From Allorhizobium borbori (lineage in GTDB: Bacteria > Pseudomonadota > Alphaproteobacteria > Rhizobiales > Rhizobiaceae), in NCBI RefSeq assembly GCF_014196535.1, contig NZ_JACIDU010000002.1, forward strand, positions 310,001 through 374,000: a DNA stretch of 64,000 bases. The letters run 5' to 3'. Below are positions 42,316 through 51,818 of this stretch, one piece after another. Each line of letters opens with the position of its first letter. Within the stretch, counting starts at the first letter, position 1. Made by a program: the position numbers and the translations under genes. Under the pieces are notes generated by a model. The model did no database searches. It saw nothing but the letters and a program-made list of their open reading frames with translations, and was not told the DNA's origin.

Positions 42316-44247
42316 TCAAAAGTCCTCCCAACCCTCATGCTTCAGCGCGGCCGAACCTTGCGAAGCGAAACTGGACTTCAGTTGCGAGGTCATGCGCTGG
42401 ACCGGATTGGCGGCGCGCGTAACAGGCGCTTCACGAACCGGCTCGTGGCGGGTGCTTTCACCACCGGTCCGGAAGGCGGCAATCATCCGGCTCAGCGATT
42501 CCGCCTCGCGGTTAAGGCCGTGGCTGGCGGCGGTTGACTGCTCGACCATCGCGGCATTCTGCTGGGTGTTCTGGTCGATGAGGTTGACGGCGGTGTTGAT
42601 CTCGGCAAGCCCGGTTGCCTGCTCGCGGCTGGTGCCGGCGATCTGGGCAACGAGACCGTTGATTTCCTGCACTTCGGACACGATACCATCGAGCGAGACG
42701 CCCGTGTCGCCCACCAGCGAGACACCAAGCTCCACCTTCTCCGAAGACTGGCGGATCAGCGCCTTGATCTCCTTGGCGGCCGCCGCCGATCGCTGGGCAA
42801 GTTCTCGCACTTCGGTGGCGACAACGGCGAAGCCCTTGCCGGCCTCGCCAGCCCGGGCGGCCTCGACACCGGCATTCAGCGCCAGCAGGTTCGTCTGGAA
42901 GGCGATCTCGTCGATCACGCCAATGATATTGGAGATTTCGTTGGACGACCGTTCGATCTCGCTCATGGCTTCCACGGCACGGCGCACCACGGTACCGGAT
43001 TGCTCGGCATTGGCCTTGGCACGGGCCACGAGCCTGCCGGCATCCTGCGCCTTGTCGTTAGAGTCCTTTACTGTCGTGGTAATCTCTTCGAGCGCCGCCG
43101 CGGTTTCCTCGACAGAGGCTGCCTGTTGCTCGGTCCGCTTGGACAGGTCGTTGGCCGCAGCCTGGATTTCACGCGAGCCGGCGTTGATTGCCACGACAGC
43201 ATCACGAATGCCCACGACGGTATCGCGCAGTTTCCCGGTTGTCGCGTTGAAGTCGATACGCAGTTTCTCCAGCTTTTCGGCGAAAGGCGTATTGATGGAT
43301 TGGGTCAGATCACCTGCGGCCAGTGAGGCAAGCCCTTGTGCCAGCGCATCGACGGCGAAACGCACTTCTGCATCCGCTTTGGCCTTTTCCTGCTCGCGGG
43401 CCAGACGGTCGCGTTCCGTGGCCGAACGCCCCATTTCCGCTTCCGCCTCCAGACGGCGGTTCTCGATGGCCGCCTCGCGGAAGACATTCAGGGCCTTGGC
43501 CACCGTGCCGACCTCATCGCCCCGCTCGACGCCATCAATCGGCGTGTTCGTATCGCCGGCAGCGAGGGAGCGCATGCGCTCCGTCACACGGTTCAACGGG
43601 CGGCTGATGCCGTAGGTCGTGAACATGAAGGAAACAACAAGCGACAGGATCGTCAGGCTCCCGGCAGAAGCCGCCAGCCAGAAGATGTTGCTTTCGGTGG
43701 TAGCCTTCATATCGTTCGAATTCTTGAACACGCTTTCACGGATCGCAACCGCCATAGCACGCATGTCATCGGCGAGCGGCACCAGTTTCACATCCGTCCG
43801 GGCGAGAAGCGCTTTTGCTTCATCGTTCCTGTTCTGGCTTCCAGCCTCGACCGCCTTGCCAAAATCATCGCGAATGGACTGGAAGGTTTTCATGAAGCCG
43901 TCGATCTTCGCCTTGTCCAGCCTGTCGGTTTGCGGGATCTGCTTGAGCCGCTCCTCGAAGGTCGCAATGCTGTTCCTGAAGGATTCCATGGCTTTGGTGT
44001 TTTCCGGCGTGCCGGCATCATAGACAAGCGTCTGATATGCACTGTAGCCCATGTTCTGAAGATAGAGTGTCGCCCCCGTCAGGCTGAGCGATGCCGATAC
44101 GTCTTCATCGATGAAGTGCTCATAATCGGCACTCATCTTCTGCATCGTGACATAAACAAACCCGGTGCCTGCAACCATCATGGCCGCCATGGTCGTGACG
44201 ACCATGAGAAATTTCATGCGAATGGAAATATTGGACAAGGTGCCCAT
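42316..44247 (-). CDS. Transmembrane methyl-accepting chemotaxis protein
   Basis: A 643-residue chemoreceptor. Helix 1 is at residues 11-34, a four-helix-bundle type periplasmic sensor at about 35-187, and helix 2 at about 188-212. A HAMP domain (ISRPLNRVTERMRSLAAGD) and a second HAMP-like stretch near residue 330 (LASLAAGDLTQSI) precede the signalling domain, whose tip is IIGVIDEIAFQTNLLALNAG. The C-terminus ends WEDF, similar to the WEEF tail of the soluble receptor and to CheR tethers. ATG 44247 is chosen because it places helix 1 at the N-terminus. A sigma-70-like promoter lies about 105 bp upstream. Ligand unknown. Confidence 0.93.
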   Translation of the reverse strand: MGTLSNISIRMKFLMVVTTMAAMMVAGTGFVYVTMQKMSADYEHFIDEDVSASLSLTGATLYLQNMGYSAYQTLVYDAGTPENTKAMESFRNSIATFEERLKQIPQTDRLDKAKIDGFMKTFQSIRDDFGKAVEAGSQNRNDEAKALLARTDVKLVPLADDMRAMAVAIRESVFKNSNDMKATTESNIFWLAASAGSLTILSLVVSFMFTTYGISRPLNRVTERMRSLAAGDTNTPIDGVERGDEVGTVAKALNVFREAAIENRRLEAEAEMGRSATERDRLAREQEKAKADAEVRFAVDALAQGLASLAAGDLTQSINTPFAEKLEKLRIDFNATTGKLRDTVVGIRDAVVAINAGSREIQAAANDLSKRTEQQAASVEETAAALEEITTTVKDSNDKAQDAGRLVARAKANAEQSGTVVRRAVEAMSEIERSSNEISNIIGVIDEIAFQTNLLALNAGVEAARAGEAGKGFAVVATEVRELAQRSAAAAKEIKALIRQSSEKVELGVSLVGDTGVSLDGIVSEVQEINGLVAQIAGTSREQATGLAEINTAVNLIDQNTQQNAAMVEQSTAASHGLNREAESLSRMIAAFRTGGESTRHEPVREAPVTRAANPVQRMTSQLKSSFASQGSAALKHEGWEDF

Positions 44248-44351
44248 GATTGATAACCCGGCAGCAAGAGATGACTTTTCACGCTGTCGATTTTGTGGGT
44301 CAAAAATTAAGAGAATGTAAAAAAACAAGTATTGTTTGAATGTAACGCTGG

Positions 44352-44380
44352 AATAAAAAAGAACAAATAGAGTTTGTCAA
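44352..44380 (-). promoter_or_regulatory. Sigma-70-like promoter of the membrane chemoreceptor gene
   Basis: On the minus strand TTGACA (44380-44375), a 17-base spacer and TTTATT (44357-44352) make a good -35/-10 pair in a distinctly AT-rich stretch. It implies a 5' leader of about 100 bases. Confidence 0.5.
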
Positions 44381-44505
44381 GTTGCTGTCAGGAATGTAAA
44401 CCCTGAATGGCATCATCACAACCTGTGGGACTGGTGATTCCGGTATGTTTAAGCAATGCAAGAGATACGCCTTCTCCTCCTGAGCGCGCCGGAGACACGC
44501 GTGGC

Positions 44506-45411
44506 CTAGCGGAATGATGCGAAATACGCGGACAGTTGCGGCCCCATTGGCACATCGAGCCGAAGATTGAGGCCGGGCAGCGCCGCACGGAACCAGCGGT
44601 CGTAAATCTGCCCCATGTCGGGCGAGGCATAGATGCGCCGGAGCGCGGCATTGACCGCATCGTGAAAGGCGGTATCGTTGCGACGCATCATGAAGCCATA
44701 GGGCAGCACGTCGGAGACGGGTTCGCTGGAGATTTGGTAGGCTTCCGGCCTGCCGGTGGCCTTGACCATGACTTCCAACAGGATGTCATCCATGGCAAAG
44801 GCCGAGGCCCGGCCGGACGTCACCAGATCGAAGGCGTCGCTGATTGTCTCCGCGGTCACGACAGACGCCTGCAGCCGCCTGTCACGGTTCAGCTTGCCCA
44901 CCTGACCGATATTGACCGTTCCCAACGCCACCGCAAGGCTGCGCCCCTTGAGAGCATCGATGGTGTGCAGGTCGTTTTTCGCCAGCGCCACGAAACGCGT
45001 GGTCGTGAAGAAATGGCCGAGCGCAAAGGCGGCGCTGCGGCGGCGCTCCTGCGTGTTGGTGCTGGCCTCGCATTCGAGATCGTACTGCCCTTCGTTCAGC
45101 AAAGGAACGCGATCAATTGCCGTGCGGCGCACATAGACGATTTCCAGGCGCTCCAACCCGAGCTGTCGCTTCAGATCATCGGCGACCCGCAGGCAGATAT
45201 CGATAGAGTACCCGGTCACGGTGCCATCGGGCGTGCGATAGGAAAAGGGCGGGGTCTGGCCGTAACCGATCCTGAGCGTGCCTTCGCGCCGGATGCGCTC
45301 CAGCGTGCTGGCCGGCGCCTGCGCGAGGGCAGGCCCAAGCTGTGCAACCAGCACCACAAGGGTGATAAACAGCCCGAGGGCACATTGACGCCCGGTTACG
45401 CTCCTCGGCAT
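44506..45411 (-). CDS. GltI-like amino-acid-type substrate-binding protein (second of tandem pair)
   Basis: A 301-residue periplasmic family 3 solute-binding protein. The signal peptide core is ALGLFITLVVLVAQLGPAL. The mature part has TLRIGYGQTPPFSYRTPDG, the STNTQERRRSAAF block shared with glutamate/aspartate-binding GltI, and SGRASAFAMDDILL. GGGAGG precedes ATG 45411. It lies 13 bp after a paralogous gene and downstream of a GGDEF gene, with no permease or ATPase nearby. It may feed a distant transporter, or act as a ligand-sensing partner of the GGDEF protein or a chemoreceptor. That is inference. Confidence 0.88.
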   Translation of the reverse strand: MPRSVTGRQCALGLFITLVVLVAQLGPALAQAPASTLERIRREGTLRIGYGQTPPFSYRTPDGTVTGYSIDICLRVADDLKRQLGLERLEIVYVRRTAIDRVPLLNEGQYDLECEASTNTQERRRSAAFALGHFFTTTRFVALAKNDLHTIDALKGRSLAVALGTVNIGQVGKLNRDRRLQASVVTAETISDAFDLVTSGRASAFAMDDILLEVMVKATGRPEAYQISSEPVSDVLPYGFMMRRNDTAFHDAVNAALRRIYASPDMGQIYDRWFRAALPGLNLRLDVPMGPQLSAYFASFR

Positions 45412-45424
45412 ACCAGCCCCTCCC

Positions 45425-46312
45425 TTACTGCTCGTAAAGCCGCGGCGCGGCAAAGACGGCCTTCATGTCATCCGAGAGCGGCAGCTTCATGTTGTTCCCG
45501 TCCGGCGGCATGGGCTGCGTGAACCAGCGTTCATAGAGCCTTGCAATCTCGCCATTTTCGAAAAGTTGCAGCATTTCGCGGTTGAACATGTCCTTGAACG
45601 CCAGATCGCCGGGAGGCATGGCAATGCCATACGGTTCCGGCGGGCTGAGCGCTTCACGGGAAATCACATACTCACTGGGATCCGGCGAGGATGCCACCAG
45701 CCCCGCCAGCAGGATATCGTCCATGACGAAGGCCGAAGCCCGGCCTGTGCTGACCAGATCGAAGGCTTCCTGATGGCTGCGGCTGAGCAGAACGGAAATG
45801 TTCAGCTTTTCCTTGCGGTTCAGTGCGTTGAGCTGTTCGACGTTCACTGTCCCTGTCGTCGTCGCGACACTGCGGCCGGCAAGGTCGACCAGCTTTGCAA
45901 GCCCGTCCTTGCGGCGGGCAACGAAACGCGTGGCGCTGACGTAATGAGGGTAGGAGAATTCGGCCAGTTTCCGCCGTTCCGCCGTGTTCGTCGTGGCTGC
46001 ACATTCGACATCGATCTTGCCGGCGCCGATCATGATAAAACGCGTCGCAGGCGTCACCGGCACGAAACGCACCTCCAGTCGCGTAAGACCAAGACGCCTG
46101 CGCATCGCCTCTACGACCTCCAGACAAATTTCGACGGAATAACCGGTAACCTTGCCATCGGCGACATAGGAGAACGGCACCTCACCCTGCCGGTGACCTA
46201 TGAACACCGTGCCGGTGCGGGCAATGCGGGAAAGCGTGTCCTCGGCCCATGCCGGAGCAACGGCCGAAAACATGGCGGCACACGAAAAAATAAAAGCTGC
46301 AATTCTCGTCAT
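45425..46312 (-). CDS. GltI-like amino-acid-type substrate-binding protein (first of tandem pair)
   Basis: A 295-residue family 3 solute-binding protein with signal peptide MTRIAAFIFSCAAMFSAVA ending AWA-E. It resembles E. coli GltI along its length: GHRQGEVPFSYVADGKVTGY, CAATTNTAERRKLAEFSY, STGRASAFVMDDILLAG and the C-terminal PMPPDGNNMKLPLSDDMKAVF. It is paralogous to the next gene, so a tandem duplication followed by divergence is likely. It starts 64 bp after the GGDEF gene on the same strand. Acidic amino acids are the family ligands, but the true ligand is unknown. Confidence 0.9.
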   Translation of the reverse strand: MTRIAAFIFSCAAMFSAVAPAWAEDTLSRIARTGTVFIGHRQGEVPFSYVADGKVTGYSVEICLEVVEAMRRRLGLTRLEVRFVPVTPATRFIMIGAGKIDVECAATTNTAERRKLAEFSYPHYVSATRFVARRKDGLAKLVDLAGRSVATTTGTVNVEQLNALNRKEKLNISVLLSRSHQEAFDLVSTGRASAFVMDDILLAGLVASSPDPSEYVISREALSPPEPYGIAMPPGDLAFKDMFNREMLQLFENGEIARLYERWFTQPMPPDGNNMKLPLSDDMKAVFAAPRLYEQ

Positions 46313-46376
46313 GCCCCAGTCACAGCTCCTCTTGCCCGGCAAGATCCCCGACCTTTCGACAATCCGTCTGCACAGA

Positions 46377-47858
46377 TCATGCACCGACGGCAAACCCGCG
46401 CCCGCTCTCATCCAGGAGATCGTCGCTGTAGAACGCGTAGGCGCTGCGTCCTCCGCGCTTGGACGCGTAAAGTGCCATGTCCGAGCGCGTCAGAAGCGCG
46501 TGGGCCGTCTGCCCATGAACCGGGGCGCTGGCAATGCCGACGCTGGCGCCGATCTGCAGTTCCAGATTCTCGATCGCAAAGGGCGTGCACAGCGCCTCGA
46601 CGATACGGGTCGCCAGACGGCGCGCTTCCTTTTCGGCATCCTGCGACACCTTCTGCAGCACGGCAAATTCATCGCCGCCCAGCCGCACGGCAATATCATC
46701 CGGCCCGAGCAGCAACGACAGGCGACCGGACACCGCCACCAGCAACGCATCGCCAATCGCGTGGCCATGCGTATCGTTCACCTGCTTGAAGCGATCAAGA
46801 TCGAGCATCAGGAAATTGGCTTGCTGCCCCATCGACAGGGCTTCCATCGCCTTGTCCAGCGCCTTGTTGAGCCGCGCCCGGTTGGGCAGACCGGTCAGGT
46901 GGTCATGGTGAGCCATGTATTCGAACTGCAGCGTGGCCTCACGCGCCTCACGCAGATGCTCGCGCTCGACCACCGCTTCGCGCAGCGTTTCGATCGCATC
47001 GGCCAGACGCCCGATTTCGTCGTCCCGGCCCTGGAAGGGCGTCACGACGCCCGTGTCGTTGTTGGCAATGCGCGTCAACGCCTGAATCAGCACCGGCACG
47101 GGGCGGAAAAGCCGGCGCATCAGAAAGGCCACGAGTCCCGTCATCACCGCCAGCACTGCGACCAGCACGAAAAGCGACTGCCGCACCAGTTCGTCACGGG
47201 TCTTGAGCAGGTCCGCCGTCCGGCCGATGCTGGAGACGAGCAGGCCGTGCAGTTCACCCGAAAGCCCCTTCACCGGCAGCACGCTGACCATGTATTCCTC
47301 ACCGCCCACCACCGCCGAACCGACGAAGAACGACGCCTTCTGCGGCGTCGGCGCGCCCTCGCCGGCAAAGACCACCGGCAGGCCGGCGGCACCGCCTTCC
47401 GAATCCGCCGTCGAGACGAACCCCTTGCCCTCGGCATCGGGCTTGAAAAGCCAGACGGCATGTTTCGTCTGCGCCGAAGCGAGCGACAGCACATCGACCG
47501 GATCGAACCCCGTGGTCAGAATGGAGGTCTCGTCGCCAATGGGCAGGTCGCTGATGACACCCACAACCTGGCCGGAGGGATCGTTTTCCACAGCCAGCGC
47601 CGTGTAAATCCCCCGCATGACGGAACTGACGGTCTGCGCATTCATCGCAGCCTCGTTGCGCCACTGTTCCCGCGAACCACGTTCCAGCATCACGAAACCG
47701 GCCCCAGCCCCCGCCGCATAGGCCAGAAAGACGCATAGAATCATGAACAGCGCCACCTTTCCCAGAAGGGAATGGCGCCAGTTCGGTCGATCGCTCGGAC
47801 TCGGATTCGCGTTTTCCAACGGATGTTCATCCGCTGTATTCGCCGCCTCACTCATCAT
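46377..47858 (-). CDS. Membrane GGDEF diguanylate cyclase with periplasmic sensor region
   Basis: A 493-residue inner-membrane protein that probably makes cyclic di-GMP. Helix 1 is at about residues 31-58, a periplasmic sensor at about 59-220, and helix 2 near 225-247. A HAMP-like linker (RRLFRPVPVLIQALTRIANN) leads to the GGDEF domain (about 320-480), whose active site is intact (GGDEF at 394-398). The usual inhibitory RxxD site upstream reads GPDD, so product inhibition is probably lost. ATG 47858 is followed directly by a second ATG. Two binding-protein genes follow on the same strand, suggesting that periplasmic ligand sensing and c-di-GMP output are linked. Confidence 0.92.
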   Translation of the reverse strand: MMSEAANTADEHPLENANPSPSDRPNWRHSLLGKVALFMILCVFLAYAAGAGAGFVMLERGSREQWRNEAAMNAQTVSSVMRGIYTALAVENDPSGQVVGVISDLPIGDETSILTTGFDPVDVLSLASAQTKHAVWLFKPDAEGKGFVSTADSEGGAAGLPVVFAGEGAPTPQKASFFVGSAVVGGEEYMVSVLPVKGLSGELHGLLVSSIGRTADLLKTRDELVRQSLFVLVAVLAVMTGLVAFLMRRLFRPVPVLIQALTRIANNDTGVVTPFQGRDDEIGRLADAIETLREAVVEREHLREAREATLQFEYMAHHDHLTGLPNRARLNKALDKAMEALSMGQQANFLMLDLDRFKQVNDTHGHAIGDALLVAVSGRLSLLLGPDDIAVRLGGDEFAVLQKVSQDAEKEARRLATRIVEALCTPFAIENLELQIGASVGIASAPVHGQTAHALLTRSDMALYASKRGGRSAYAFYSDDLLDESGRGFAVGA

Positions 47859-48097
47859 GACTTCAGCCTTGAAGGATTTTCAGGTGGAATCGCTTCACTC
47901 GCAAGCGGTGCAGTTCGGTTCGTTGCCTTTTATATCAGCCGAGAATATCGCGCCGGCCCACTTAATATAGCGTAACTATAACCAGTGGTTGCTCGTTCGT
48001 TAAGAATAAAATTTGACCCGAGTCAATTTCACGAGAAAATACGGAGTGTTTGGGAGAAATCGCTTCCAATCTGCGTCGAAGTGCGACACAGAACTCA

Positions 48098-48577
48098 TCA
48101 TCCACTAGCAAAATCAAGTGGAAAACCTCTGAACGGCTTGATCTCTTTCAGGACAAAAGTGGTTTGCATTTCCTTGATACGGGGCAAGCGCCGGATAACC
48201 GTCATGGCAAAATCTGCATATGTGTCGAGATTGGGCGAAACGACCTGCAGCAGAAAATCCGAATCACCGGCAATGGAATAGCAGGCTACAACCTCCTCGA
48301 GCTTGGCGACTTCCTCCGAAAACGCCTCCGCCTCCGCCTCGCTATGGCTGTCGATCCGCACGCGGATGAAGGCGAGGACGCCAAGGCCGATCCTGCGGCG
48401 ATCGAGCGTGGCGGTATAATCGCGGATCACGCCCTCGTCTTCGAGTTGTCGGACCCGCCGCCAGCAAGGCGACGCCGAAAGACCGACCTGAGCCGACAGC
48501 GCCTGATTCGTCAGGCGCCCGTCCCGCTGCAGGGCTTCCAGAATGCGAATATCGACGGGTTCGAGCTTTTCGGACAT
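48098..48577 (-). CDS. Lrp/AsnC family regulator divergent from the DUF2000 gene
   Basis: A 159-residue regulator. The helix-turn-helix (NQALSAQVGLSASPCWRRVR) is followed by a RAM domain with the typical ACYSIAGDSDFLLQVVSP block. ATG 48577 is the start that gives the family N-terminus (EKLEPVDIRILEALQRDGRL). It diverges from a DUF2000 gene with 126 bp between them. That gap contains an AT-rich inverted repeat, CCTG-N14-CAGG, beside the Lrp start. Control of the DUF2000 gene is likely by position. Confidence 0.92.
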   Translation of the reverse strand: MSEKLEPVDIRILEALQRDGRLTNQALSAQVGLSASPCWRRVRQLEDEGVIRDYTATLDRRRIGLGVLAFIRVRIDSHSEAEAEAFSEEVAKLEEVVACYSIAGDSDFLLQVVSPNLDTYADFAMTVIRRLPRIKEMQTTFVLKEIKPFRGFPLDFASG

Positions 48578-48703
48578 ATCCTGCCTGTAATTTTCATAAA
48601 TCAGGTAAGTTCTACCAGATTTTGAAAAATAGTCGCAAGGAAAGGCAGGATCGTTCCGCGCAGGCGCGCTAATGTTTCGACGCCACCTCCACAAGGACGA
48701 ACC

Positions 48704-49123
48704 GTGACCGAAAACATCCGCATTGCCATCATCATCAACCCCGCCCTGCCGCTCGGGCTCGTTGCAAACACTGCTGGCGCCATCGGTATCGGGCTTGGCG
48801 CAAGAATACCGGAGCTTGCTGCGCGGTCTCTGAGCGATGCGAACGACCGCACCATCGACATCAGTTCGCGCCTGCCGGTGCCAATCCTGCAGGCCGATGG
48901 AGAAACGATCCGCACAGCGCTGATAAAGGCGCTGGAAAAAAGGGGAGAGGATACCGCCATCGTGCCCTTCCCGGCCTTCGCCCGGTCGCTGCACGCCTAT
49001 GCGGACTATGAGGCGACCTTTCCCGGTCGCGACCTCGCCGAAGAGGAGATCGACGGCCTCGGCATTGCCGGGCCGTCGAAGTGGGTCAAATCACTGACCA
49101 GCTCGCTGAAGCTCCTGCGTTGA
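48704..49123 (+). CDS. DUF2000 family protein
   Basis: A 139-residue protein that starts with GTG 48704 (AAGGA six bases upstream). IIINPALPLGLVANTAGAIG at the N-terminus and the C-terminal IAGPSKWVKSLTSSLKLLR are the DUF2000 signature; the family has a peptidyl-tRNA-hydrolase-2-like fold but no established activity. No signal peptide or membrane helix. It is divergent from an Lrp regulator, a common layout for amino-acid-responsive genes. Its stop is two bases from the convergent mhpE stop. Confidence 0.82.
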   Translation: MTENIRIAIIINPALPLGLVANTAGAIGIGLGARIPELAARSLSDANDRTIDISSRLPVPILQADGETIRTALIKALEKRGEDTAIVPFPAFARSLHAYADYEATFPGRDLAEEEIDGLGIAGPSKWVKSLTSSLKLLR

Positions 49124-49125
49124 GT

Positions 49126-50154
49126 TCAGCCTGCCTTTTTGGCAGCGAGATCGAGCGCGACATCGACGATCATGTCCTCCTGCCCGCCGACCATGCGGCG
49201 GGTGCCGAGTTCGATCAGGATTTCGCGCGCATCGACACCGTAGAGCTTCGAGGCATTCTCCGCGTGGCGCAGGAAGCTCGAATAGACACCGGCATAGCCG
49301 AGCGACAGGCTCTCACGGTCGACGCGGACCGGGCGGTCCTGCAACGGGCGCACCAGATCGTCGGCGGCGTCCATCAATCGGTAGAGATCGCAGCCCGTGT
49401 CGATCTCCATACGGTTGAGAACGGCAATCAGCGCTTCGAGCGGCGCATTGCCGGCCCCCGCCCCCATGCCCGCCAGCGAGGCATCGACGCGCACCGCCCC
49501 CGCCTCAATGCCCGCCACCGCATTGGCCACGCCGAGCGTCAGGTTATGGTGGGTGTGTACCCCGATTTCCGTCTCCGCCTTCAGCCCCTCGCGCAGAACC
49601 TTCACCCGCTCGGCATATTGCCCCGGCAGCAGCGCCCCGGCGGAATCCGTTACATAGACGCATTCCGCGCCGTAGCTCTCCATCAGCTTCGCCTGCTCCA
49701 GCAGCTTTGCCGGTTCGGCCATGTGCGACATCATCAGGAAGCCGATCGTATCCATGCCCAGCGCCTTCGCCGCCTCGATATGCTGGCGCGACACATCGGC
49801 CTCGGTGCAATGCGTGGCCACACGCACCGAACGCGCTCCGGCCTTGTAGGCTTCCTTCAGATCATGCACCGTGCCGATGCCGGGAATGAGAAGAACGGTG
49901 ACGGCCGCATGCGTGCACACTTCGGCGACGGCAGAAATCCATTCGACATCGGAATGCAGGCCGAAGCCATAGTTGAAGGTCGAGCCGGCCAGACCGTCAC
50001 CATGCGTCACCTCGATGGCGTCCACCTTGGCCCCGTCCAGCGCCCGCGCAATCGCCTTCACCGCCTCCAGACGGTACTGGTGGCGAATGGCGTGCATGCC
50101 GTCGCGCAACGTCACATCCTGAACATAGAGCTTGTTGGGGTTCGGGCGGGTCAT
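49126..50154 (-). CDS. mhpE: 4-hydroxy-2-oxovalerate aldolase
   Basis: Class II pyruvate aldolase of 342 residues that cleaves 4-hydroxy-2-oxovalerate to pyruvate and acetaldehyde, the penultimate step of the meta-cleavage pathway. Arg17-Asp18 and His21 in [12 protein letters not shown] are the catalytic and Mn ligands. [10 protein letters not shown] supplies the two metal histidines. The C-terminal DmpG communication domain is present. Its ATG overlaps the MhpF stop (ATGA); the two proteins channel acetaldehyde as a complex. Last gene of the nine-gene operon. Confidence 0.96.
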   Translation of the reverse strand: MTRPNPNKLYVQDVTLRDGMHAIRHQYRLEAVKAIARALDGAKVDAIEVTHGDGLAGSTFNYGFGLHSDVEWISAVAEVCTHAAVTVLLIPGIGTVHDLKEAYKAGARSVRVATHCTEADVSRQHIEAAKALGMDTIGFLMMSHMAEPAKLLEQAKLMESYGAECVYVTDSAGALLPGQYAERVKVLREGLKAETEIGVHTHHNLTLGVANAVAGIEAGAVRVDASLAGMGAGAGNAPLEALIAVLNRMEIDTGCDLYRLMDAADDLVRPLQDRPVRVDRESLSLGYAGVYSSFLRHAENASKLYGVDAREILIELGTRRMVGGQEDMIVDVALDLAAKKAG

Positions 50155-51095
50155 TCGGCGGCCTCCTTGGCGAGAACTCTGGCGGCCCAGCGATCGGCGC
50201 TGACGAGGGCGGCAGAGGTCATGATGTCGAGATTGCCGGCATAGGCCGGAAGATAGTGGGCTGCCCCCTCTACCTCGAGGAAGATGGTGGTCTTGAGCCC
50301 CGTCGAGAGACCGATGCCCGGCACCATGACCGGGGCATTGTCGCCGATCACTTCGAACTGCACCTTCTGTTTCAGGCGATAGCCCGGCACATAGGCCTGC
50401 ACGGTCTTCACCATCTCGGCAATCGAGGCTTCGATGGTCGCGGGGTCTGCCCCCTGCGAGAGCACGAACACCGTGTCGCGCATGATGAGCGGCGGTTCCG
50501 CCGGGTTGAGGATGATGATCGCCTTGCCACGCTCGGCCCCGCCCAGAAGCTCGATGGCCTTGGAGGTGGTCTCGGTGAACTCATCGATATTCGCGCGCGT
50601 GCCGGGGCCGGCAGACTTCGAGGAGATCGAGGCAACGATTTCGCCATAGATCGTGCGCTTCGAGACCCGCGCCACGGCATTCACCATGGGAATGGTCGCC
50701 TGACCGCCGCACGTCACCATGTTGACGTTGGGTTCATCGAGGTTGGCGTCGCCATTGATGGCGGGAATTGTGAAGGGACCGATGGCGGCAGGCGTGAGAT
50801 CGATAACCTTCTTGCCGTCCTTCTGCAGGATATCGTTGTTCGATACATGCGCCTTGGCCGAGGTCGCATCGAACACCACCTGGATGTCCTTGTATTCCGG
50901 CAGACGCAGTAGCCCCTCGATGCCTTCATGGGTGGTGGCGACCCCCATGCGCTTCGCCCGCGCCAGACCGTCGGACTCGGGATCAATCCCCACCATCGCC
51001 CCCATTTCGATGTGACGCGATGTCCGCATCACCTTGATCATCAGGTCGGACCCGATATTTCCCGATCCGATAATCGCGCATTTCAGTTTGGTCAT
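50151..51095 (-). CDS. mhpF: Acetaldehyde dehydrogenase (acylating)
   Basis: Converts acetaldehyde, NAD and CoA to acetyl-CoA. It has 314 residues. The N-terminal NAD fold is [19 protein letters not shown]. The catalytic cysteine lies in [17 protein letters not shown] near residue 130. [21 protein letters not shown] is the DmpF/MhpF signature. It is coupled to mhpE by an ATGA overlap and follows the transporter ATPase gene by 18 bp. It ends the catabolic route by delivering acetyl-CoA to central metabolism. Confidence 0.96.
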   Translation of the reverse strand: MTKLKCAIIGSGNIGSDLMIKVMRTSRHIEMGAMVGIDPESDGLARAKRMGVATTHEGIEGLLRLPEYKDIQVVFDATSAKAHVSNNDILQKDGKKVIDLTPAAIGPFTIPAINGDANLDEPNVNMVTCGGQATIPMVNAVARVSKRTIYGEIVASISSKSAGPGTRANIDEFTETTSKAIELLGGAERGKAIIILNPAEPPLIMRDTVFVLSQGADPATIEASIAEMVKTVQAYVPGYRLKQKVQFEVIGDNAPVMVPGIGLSTGLKTTIFLEVEGAAHYLPAYAGNLDIMTSAALVSADRWAARVLAKEAAE

Positions 51096-51113
51096 GACTT
51101 TTCCCTTCGAAAA

Positions 51114-51818
51114 TCAGGCGGCAACGGCAACGAGACGACCGAGCTTCTCGCCATCGGCCAGGAGATCGGCGCTGGAGGATTCGTGAACGATACGGCCCCG
51201 GTCGAGCACCATGGCGCGGGCGGTCATCGACAGCGCCAGACGCGCATGTTGCTCCACCACGATCACCGAAAGGCCGGTGTCACGGATCAGCCGTGTCACC
51301 ACGGCGGCCAGTTCCTGCACGATGATCGGCGCCAGCCCCTCCATCGGTTCATCGAGCAGAAGCAGGCGCGGATTGGTCATCAGCGCGCGGGCAATCGCCA
51401 CCATCTGCTGTTCGCCGCCGGAAAGCTGGTTGCCCATATTGGTGCGGCGCTCCTTCAGGCGCGGAAACACTTCGTAGACCGCCGCCAGATCCCACGCCCC
51501 GTGCCGTCCGACCGTGGTCAGATGTTCCTCGACGGTGAGCGAGGGCCACATGGCGCGTTCCTGCGGCACCCAGCCGAGACCGGCGCGGGCGCGGGCATGT
51601 GGCGAGGCACCGGAAATATCGGCGCCGGCAAAGCGGATCGTGCCGGAATGGCGGCGCGTCAGCCCCATCAGCGTGCGCATCAGCGTCGATTTGCCGACAC
51701 CGTTGCGACCGAGAAGCGCGATGCTTTCGCCGGGCTTCATGGTGAAAGAGATGTTGTCGAGAACCCGCGCCAGGCCATAGCCGGCGCACAGCCCCTCGAC
51801 CGTCAACAGGTCAGTCAT
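51114..51818 (-). CDS. Branched-chain-type ABC transporter ATP-binding protein (LivF-like), aromatic uptake by context
   Basis: A 234-residue ATPase of the LivF branch. Walker A is GRNGVGKST near residues 37-45, the signature LSGGEQQMVAIARAL, and Walker B LLLLDEPMEGLAP. Its start overlaps the LivG-like stop by eight bases. The transporter is embedded in an mhp operon, so aromatic acids such as hydroxyphenylpropionate are a better guess for its cargo than leucine or valine. Confidence 0.93.
   Translation of the reverse strand: MTDLLTVEGLCAGYGLARVLDNISFTMKPGESIALLGRNGVGKSTLMRTLMGLTRRHSGTIRFAGADISGASPHARARAGLGWVPQERAMWPSLTVEEHLTTVGRHGAWDLAAVYEVFPRLKERRTNMGNQLSGGEQQMVAIARALMTNPRLLLLDEPMEGLAPIIVQELAAVVTRLIRDTGLSVIVVEQHARLALSMTARAMVLDRGRIVHESSSADLLADGEKLGRLVAVAA

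Noticed and set aside
48010-48032. TTGAC-CCGA-GTCAA dyad between the GGDEF and Lrp genes
   Set aside because: Only five bases per arm; expected by chance at this length and not tied to a promoter.
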